64,000 nucleotides of DNA from Arthrobacter sp. UKPF54-2. Its GTDB lineage: Bacteria; Actinomycetota; Actinomycetes; Actinomycetales; Micrococcaceae. Shown here piece by piece: positions 57,995-64,000 of this stretch. How positions within the stretch are numbered: the first letter of the stretch is position 1; each line of letters starts with the position of its first letter. A program made the translations under genes and the position numbers. The notes beneath the pieces were generated by a model, which saw only the letters and a list, made by a program, of their open reading frames with translations, ran no database searches and was not told the DNA's origin. The stretch is taken from contig NZ_CP040174.1 of the NCBI RefSeq assembly GCF_007858535.1, positions 806,001 through 870,000 on the forward strand, written 5' to 3'.

Positions 57995-58627
57995 ATGGAA
58001 TTCGATGAATCGTTCTGGGACGAGCGCTACCGCCAGCACGGCCAGCACGGCTCCGTCTGGAGCGGTGAACCCAACGCCCAGCTGGTGGCCGAGGCCGCGG
58101 ACCTCACGCCCGGTTCCGCGCTCGACGTCGGGGCCGGAGAGGGCGCCGACGCCGCCTGGCTGGCCCGGCGCGGCTGGCGCGTCACCGCGGTGGACATCTC
58201 TTCCGTCGCCCTGGCCCGGGCAGCCGCCGCGGTTCAGGACGAGCCGGAGACCGCCGCCCGGATCACCTGGCAGCACCAGGACCTCACCGTGTCACCGCCC
58301 CCAGCCGGGACTTTTGACCTGGTGTCCGCGCAGTTTTTGCACCTTCCGGCGCCGCTGCGCGACGGGGTGTACGGCCGGCTGGCCGCTTCGGTGGCGCCGG
58401 GCGGGACCCTGCTGATTGTCGGCCACCATCCCTCGGATCTGGACACCAGCGTGCGCCGGCCCTCCACCCCTGGCCTGCTGTTCACCGCCGAGGAGATCGC
58501 CGCGAGCCTGGACCCCGAGGAGTGGGAGATCATGACCTGCGCCTCGCGGCCGCGGTCCGCCAGTGATTCCGACGGCGCCCCGGTCACGGTCCAGGATGCC
58601 GTGCTCCGCGCCCGCCGCAGGGCCTAA
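57995..58627 (+). CDS. Class I SAM-dependent methyltransferase
   Basis: 210 residues. FWDERYRQHGQHGSVWSGEPNAQLV and the SAM motif ALDVGAGEGADAAWLARRGWRVTAVDIS; later FDLVSAQFLHLPAPLR and GGTLLIVGHHPSD. It resembles TehB/thiopurine-type methyltransferases. Substrate unknown. GGAGGAG precedes the start. Confidence 0.88.
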   Translation: MEFDESFWDERYRQHGQHGSVWSGEPNAQLVAEAADLTPGSALDVGAGEGADAAWLARRGWRVTAVDISSVALARAAAAVQDEPETAARITWQHQDLTVSPPPAGTFDLVSAQFLHLPAPLRDGVYGRLAASVAPGGTLLIVGHHPSDLDTSVRRPSTPGLLFTAEEIAASLDPEEWEIMTCASRPRSASDSDGAPVTVQDAVLRARRRA

Positions 58628-58645
58628 CGCGGCGGCGGCCGGGCG

Positions 58646-59203
58646 TCAGCGCGGGGCGGGGCCCAGCCGCTCCCGCAGCCCGGCCGCGAGCCCGGCGATG
58701 GTCAACAGATCGAACAGGCCGCCGCCGGCTTCCACGAGGCGGCGGTGTTTGACACCGGCGATCCGGAGCCGCAGGTGCACCCGCGTCCCGGGCTCAGTGC
58801 CCGGCGTCGGGCGCAGCACGATCGCCCAGCTGAGGGCGAGCGCGCCGCGCTGCGAGCGGTACACCAGGGCCGCCGGCGGGTCGACGGCCACGGTCTCGAA
58901 CGTGGCCCCGGGGCCGCCCCAGTCGGGGATGACGTCCCCGGCGCGGAGGCCCTGCAGGGCCGGGTCGATGTTTCGGAGGGCGCGGCGGCCGGCCGGAAGC
59001 AGGGCCTCTGCCCAGCGCGGCAGATACCAGCCGGAGCGTCCCTTGCCCAGCTGGACGAACCATGGCCAGACGGCGCCGGGCGGGGCCGGCAGGTCGAACC
59101 CCCGGTCCATCACCACGTCCGCGGCGGGGACCAGCCTGTCGCCGGGCAGCAGGGCGTGGACTTCTTCCGGGGAAGCCCCGACGCCCAGAAAGCCGGTGTT
59201 CAT
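58646..59203 (-). CDS. SRPBCC-like hypothetical protein
   Basis: 185 residues from ATG 59203 (AGGAGG upstream). The N-terminal helix after GASPEEVHALLPGDRLVPAADVVMDR, then a START/SRPBCC-like pattern: DLPAPPGAVWPWFVQLGKGRSGWYLPRW, DVIPDWGGPGATFETVAVDPPAALVYRS, VHLRLRIAGVKHRRLVEAGGG. Such proteins bind hydrophobic ligands. It starts 22 bases past the enoyl-CoA hydratase stop and may be co-transcribed. No function known. Confidence 0.72.
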   Translation of the reverse strand: MNTGFLGVGASPEEVHALLPGDRLVPAADVVMDRGFDLPAPPGAVWPWFVQLGKGRSGWYLPRWAEALLPAGRRALRNIDPALQGLRAGDVIPDWGGPGATFETVAVDPPAALVYRSQRGALALSWAIVLRPTPGTEPGTRVHLRLRIAGVKHRRLVEAGGGLFDLLTIAGLAAGLRERLGPAPR

Positions 59204-59225
59204 GGCCGTCCCTCCTGCAGACGAG

Positions 59226-60002
59226 CTACCGGTGGGTGAAGTCGGGCTGCCGCTTCTCGCTGAACGCGGCCATGCCCTCCTTCTGGTCCTCGGTGGCGAA
59301 GAGCGAGTGGAAGACGCGGCGTTCGAACAGCACACCCTGGGCCAGCCCGGTTTCGAAGGCGGCGTTGACTGCTTCCTTCGCCACCATGGCCACCGGCTTG
59401 GACTTGGAGGCGATCACCGCGGCGGCCTTCACGGCCTCCTCGACGACGTCGGCGGCCGGGACCACGCGGGAGACCAGGCCGGCGCGTTCGGCTTCTTGGG
59501 CGTCCATAAACCGGCCGGTGAGGATCATGTCCATCGCCTTGGCCTTGCCCACGGCGCGGGTGAGGCGCTGTGAGCCGCCCATGCCGGGGAGGACCCCCAG
59601 GTTGATCTCGGGCTGGCCGAACTTGGCGTTGTCCCCGGCGATGATGAAGTCGCACATCATCGCCAGCTCGCAGCCGCCGCCCAGGGCGAAGCCGGACACC
59701 GCGGCCACCACGGGGATGCGCAGCCGGGTGAAGTCTTCCCAGCCGCGGAACCAGTCGGCGGCGTACATCTCCATGTAGCCTTTGGACTGCATCTCCTTGA
59801 TGTCCGCGCCGGCGGCGAACGCCTTGGCGGAGCCGGTCACCACCACGGCACCGACTTCCGGGTCGGTGTCCATCGCCGTCACGGCGGCGACGAGCTCGTC
59901 CATGGTCGCCTTGTTCAGGGCGTTCAGCGCCTCGGGCCGGTTGAGCGTCACGAGGCCCACGCGGCCGCGGCGCTCCACCAGAATGTTTGTGTAGTCGGTC
60001 AT
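59226..60002 (-). CDS. Enoyl-CoA hydratase
   Basis: 258 residues, crotonase fold. [24 protein letters not shown] (oxyanion hole), and the two glutamates in [20 protein letters not shown] and [20 protein letters not shown]. Hydrates 2-enoyl-CoA such as methacrylyl-CoA in the valine route. Its ATG overlaps the mmsB stop by 4 bases. Confidence 0.95.
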   Translation of the reverse strand: MTDYTNILVERRGRVGLVTLNRPEALNALNKATMDELVAAVTAMDTDPEVGAVVVTGSAKAFAAGADIKEMQSKGYMEMYAADWFRGWEDFTRLRIPVVAAVSGFALGGGCELAMMCDFIIAGDNAKFGQPEINLGVLPGMGGSQRLTRAVGKAKAMDMILTGRFMDAQEAERAGLVSRVVPAADVVEEAVKAAAVIASKSKPVAMVAKEAVNAAFETGLAQGVLFERRVFHSLFATEDQKEGMAAFSEKRQPDFTHR

Positions 60003-60982
60003 GCCTGTCCCCTCGGCTGCTGTTCGGACTTGTCCCGGATGTCGGTGATGATGCCGGAGAAGTCCCGGCCGGCACCGCCTTCCGCGGCAAAGGTATCGTA
60101 AATTTCGGAGGCCAGCGGTCCCAGCCGGGCGGCGACCCCGGTGCTTTGGAGCGCGTTGAGGGCCAGCTTCAGGTCCTTGGCCATCAGTGCGCCGGCGAAG
60201 CCCGGCTGGTAGTCGCGGTTGGCCGGGCTGGTCGGCACCGGGCCGGGCACGGGGCAGTTGGTGGTCAGTGCCCAGCACTGCCCGGACGCGGCCGAGGCGA
60301 CGTCGAAGAGCGCCTGATGCGTGAGCCCGAGCTTCTCACCGAGCACAAAGGCCTCGCTGACGGCGATCATCGAGACGCCGAGGATCATGTTGTTGCAGAT
60401 TTTCGCGGCCTGCCCGGCGCCGTGGCCGCCGCAGTGGACCACCCGCTTGCCCATCACTTCGAGCATCGGCTTGAGGGCCTCGAAGTCCTCGTCGGCCGCG
60501 CCGACCATAAACGTCAGGGTTCCGGCCTCGGCGCCGACCACGCCGCCGGAAACCGGCGCGTCCACGGCCCGGTGGCCGGCCTCGACCGCCAGGGCGGAGG
60601 CCTCGCGGGCCTCGTCCACGTTGATGGTGGAGCAGTCCAGGAACATCGTCCCGGGCGCGGCGGCGGCCAGCAGGCCCGGACCGCCATCCGTGCCGCGGTA
60701 CGCGTCCAGCAGGTGTTTGCCGCTGGGCAGCATGGTGAGCACGACGGCGGCGCCGGCGACGGCCTCGGCGGCGGTGTCCGCGGTGGCGATCCCGTGGGCG
60801 CGGGCGGCGTCCAGCGCCGCCGGCACCACGTCGAAGCCGGTGACGGCGTACCCGGCCTTGACCAGGTTGACGGCCATCGGGCCGCCCATGTGGCCCAGGC
60901 CCAGGAACGCGATGGGGCCGCCCTGCGCCGCGGGCTGCGGGGCTTCAGCAGGCGATGGTTCAGTCGCGGATGCTTCAGACAT
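59999..60982 (-). CDS. mmsB: 3-hydroxyisobutyrate dehydrogenase
   Basis: 327 residues. After a 22-residue Pro/Ala-rich head, [24 protein letters not shown] forms the NAD site; [34 protein letters not shown] and [17 protein letters not shown] (catalytic Lys) follow. [14 protein letters not shown] is the family C-terminal mark. Oxidises 3-hydroxyisobutyrate to methylmalonate semialdehyde. Overlaps both neighbours. Confidence 0.96.
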   Translation of the reverse strand: MSEASATEPSPAEAPQPAAQGGPIAFLGLGHMGGPMAVNLVKAGYAVTGFDVVPAALDAARAHGIATADTAAEAVAGAAVVLTMLPSGKHLLDAYRGTDGGPGLLAAAAPGTMFLDCSTINVDEAREASALAVEAGHRAVDAPVSGGVVGAEAGTLTFMVGAADEDFEALKPMLEVMGKRVVHCGGHGAGQAAKICNNMILGVSMIAVSEAFVLGEKLGLTHQALFDVASAASGQCWALTTNCPVPGPVPTSPANRDYQPGFAGALMAKDLKLALNALQSTGVAARLGPLASEIYDTFAAEGGAGRDFSGIITDIRDKSEQQPRGQA

Positions 60983-62041
60983 TGTCGTGCTCCTTCGAAA
61001 GCTTCAGTTCGCGTTCACCCAGCGGCGCGAAGTACGCCTCGACGTCGTCGCGGCTGACCTCGGCCAGGCTGGCCGGCTGCCAGTGCGGGGTGCGGTCCTT
61101 GTCCACCACCTGGGCGCGGATGCCCTCGCGGAAATCGGGCCCGGCGAGGAACCGCAGGCCCACCCGGTACTCCTGCTCCAGGGCTTCGGCGAGACTCAGC
61201 CCGCGGACGCGGCGCAGCGAGGCCAGCGCCACTTTGACAGCGGTCGGGGACTTGGCCGCGATTGTGTCCGCAACCTCCACGGCTTCCCCGCCCACGGTGC
61301 GCAGCCGGTGCAGGATCTCCTCGGCGTCGTCGGAGGAGTAGCAGGCGTCGATCCACTCCTGCTGCGCGGCCAGGACCGACGGTGGTGCTTCCCCGGCGAA
61401 CCACGGGACGGCGGCATCCACCGGCTCCGTTTCCAGCGCCTCCGCCAGCTCCCGGAGTTGCGCGGAGGGAACGAAGGTGTCCGCGAGTCCCAGGAACAGC
61501 GCGTCGGCGCCGCTCAGGTGCGCCCCGGTGAGGGCCGCGTGGGTGCCGGTTTCGCCAGGCGAACGGGAGAGCAGCAGTGTCCCGCCGACGTCGGGCACAA
61601 AACCGATGGTGGTTTCCGGCATGCCCATCCGGGTGCGTTCGGTGACGATCCGGACCGAGCCGTGCGCGGAGATGCCCACTCCCCCGCCCAGGACCAGCCC
61701 GTCCATAAAGGCCACGTAGGGCTTGGGGTACTCGGAGATCAGCAGGTTCAGCCGGTACTCGACGGCCCAGAAGTCCGCCGTGGCGTCGCCGCCGCCCAGC
61801 ATGTCCCGATAGATGGCCACAATGTCGCCGCCGGCGCACAGGCCGCGTTCGCCGGCGCCGTGCACCAGGACCGCGGCGACGGCGTCGTCGTCGGCCCACG
61901 CCGTGAGCTGCTCCAGCATCGCGGCAGCCATGCCGGCGGTCAGCGCATTGACGGCCTTGGGCCGGTCCAGGGTGATGACGCCGAGCCGGCCGCGGCGCTC
62001 GAAGCGGACCTCGGCGGGCTCTCCGGCTGCCTGTTCCGCCA

Positions 62042-62042
<1 letters not shown>
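60975..62042 (-). CDS. 3-hydroxyisobutyryl-CoA hydrolase
   Basis: 355 residues, longer than plain enoyl-CoA hydratases, as HIBCH enzymes are. LITLDRPKAVNALT is seen as VITLDRPKAVNALTAGM; GLCAGGDIVAIYRD, GLVLGGGVGISAHGSVRIVTE, MPETTIGFVPDVGGTLLLSR hold the active-site Glu/Asp pair. The C-terminal extension runs from LRTVGGEAVEVADTI to [16 protein letters not shown]. It frees 3-hydroxyisobutyrate for MmsB. Starts with TGATG overlap to mmsA. Confidence 0.93.
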
Positions 62043-63541
<1,499 letters not shown>

Positions 63542-63586
63542 GATGGAATGCTCCTTTGCATGTGACCTAGATCATCTCTGCTCCCG

Positions 63587-63603
63587 AATATACTCGGACT
63601 TCC
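63587..63603 (-). promoter_or_regulatory. Shared promoter element of the mmsA operon
   Basis: GGAAGTCCGAGTATATT on the minus strand, 46 bases before the mmsA ATG, matches the acyl-CoA synthetase promoter at 15 of 17 positions. TATATT works as a -10; no TTGACA-like -35 is present, which suits activator control. A GATC-CTAGG-like part follows as at 55168. Confidence 0.5.
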
Positions 63604-63697
63604 TACTAATCTCCAGAGAAGCCGGCGCGGGCAGGCAGCTCGGGCCGGACAGCCGCGGCCGCTCCACCTCCGGCCAAGGAAAGGTAAGTTAGGAACT

Positions 63698-64000
63698 GTG
63701 AAAATTGCTACCTGGAATGTGAACTCGCTCCGTGCACGCGCCGACCGTGTGGAGGCCTGGCTGCAGCGCACAGACTGCGATGTCCTGGCCATCCAGGAAA
63801 CCAAGTGCAAGGACGAGAACTTCCCGTGGGAGCTCTTCGAACGGATGGGCTACGAAGTCGCCCACTTCGGCCTGAGCCAGTGGAACGGGGTCGCCATCGC
63901 CTCGCGGGTGGGCCTCGACGACGTCGAACGCACCTTTATGGACCAGCCCGCCTTCGGCAAGGGCGGCAAGGACGAGGTGCAGGAGGCCCGCGCGATCGGC
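63698..64000 (+). CDS. xthA: Exodeoxyribonuclease III, 3' end outside window
   Basis: 101 codons from GTG 63698 to the window edge. KIATWNVNSLRAR (metal-binding Asn), DRVEAWLQRTDCDVLAIQETKCKDENFP (catalytic Glu in QETK) are ExoIII/AP-endonuclease marks. A base-excision-repair 3'-5' exonuclease. AGGA lies three bases before the GTG. It runs opposite to mmsA. Confidence 0.93.
   Translation, partial: MKIATWNVNSLRARADRVEAWLQRTDCDVLAIQETKCKDENFPWELFERMGYEVAHFGLSQWNGVAIASRVGLDDVERTFMDQPAFGKGGKDEVQEARAIG

Overview
The window is high-GC DNA with strong G/C bias at third codon positions, short intergenic gaps, many ATGA, GTGA and TGATG start/stop overlaps, and several -10 boxes lying 6-9 bases before a start codon (leaderless transcripts). 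Gene content (fba next to a DUF3151 gene, ANTAR-GAF regulator, IclR-controlled CoA-transferase/thiolase operon, KdpD/KdpE, SAM-I riboswitch) fits a soil actinobacterium of the Micrococcaceae, most likely Arthrobacter or Pseudarthrobacter. This is inferred from family resemblance only. No rRNA, tRNA, transposase, integrase, prophage or CRISPR array was seen.

Layout: 1-1.7 kb, end of a sulfhydrylase gene (metY type) and a CoA-binding protein, closed by a perfect 27-bp inverted repeat. 1.7-4.0 kb, a small cell-surface/stress block on the minus strand: a secreted repeat protein, an ECF sigma factor and a single-pass membrane protein that may be its partner. Upstream lie three tandem hairpins with C-rich loops in the mRNA sense. 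4-11.3 kb, housekeeping: purA, a SAM-I riboswitch with a short MetE-like methyltransferase, a UDG-superfamily protein, fba-DUF3151, a DUF559-type gene bracketed by two copies of a 56-bp palindromic repeat, and a SpoU methyltransferase. 11.3-15.4 kb, a HAD phosphatase, a Tat-exported hydrolase, STAS and ANTAR regulators, and pyrE.

15.5-21 kb, a tightly coupled operon: acyl/acetyl-CoA synthetase, 2-oxoacid dehydrogenase E1alpha, E1beta, an E2 with two subunit-binding domains, and a free-standing acyl carrier protein. 21-29.4 kb, an FAD monooxygenase, nadE, a double-cupredoxin protein, and an IclR regulator divergent from a 3-oxoacid CoA-transferase/thiolase operon followed by a zinc alcohol dehydrogenase. 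29.4-36.6 kb, a PEP-synthase/rifampicin-phosphotransferase-like protein, two esterases, a glycosyltransferase, a cold-shock gene and a LysE exporter. 36.6-42.1 kb, an APC permease divergent from kdpD-kdpE, with an 11-bp-spaced direct repeat between them.

42.1-51.4 kb, a complete CoA-dependent degradation cluster: MHS-type importer, CoA-transferase, thioesterase, glutaryl-CoA-dehydrogenase-like enzyme, SDR, thiolase and MaoC hydratase, with a divergent LysR gene and a second dehydrogenase. 51.4-53.8 kb, a DinB-like protein and a PAS/GAF/GGDEF sensor. 53.8-63.5 kb, valine/branched-acid catabolism: acyl-CoA dehydrogenase, acyl-CoA synthetase, MarR, then enoyl-CoA hydratase, mmsB, 3-hydroxyisobutyryl-CoA hydrolase and mmsA. 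The two promoters of this region share a 17-bp element. The window ends inside an exonuclease III gene.
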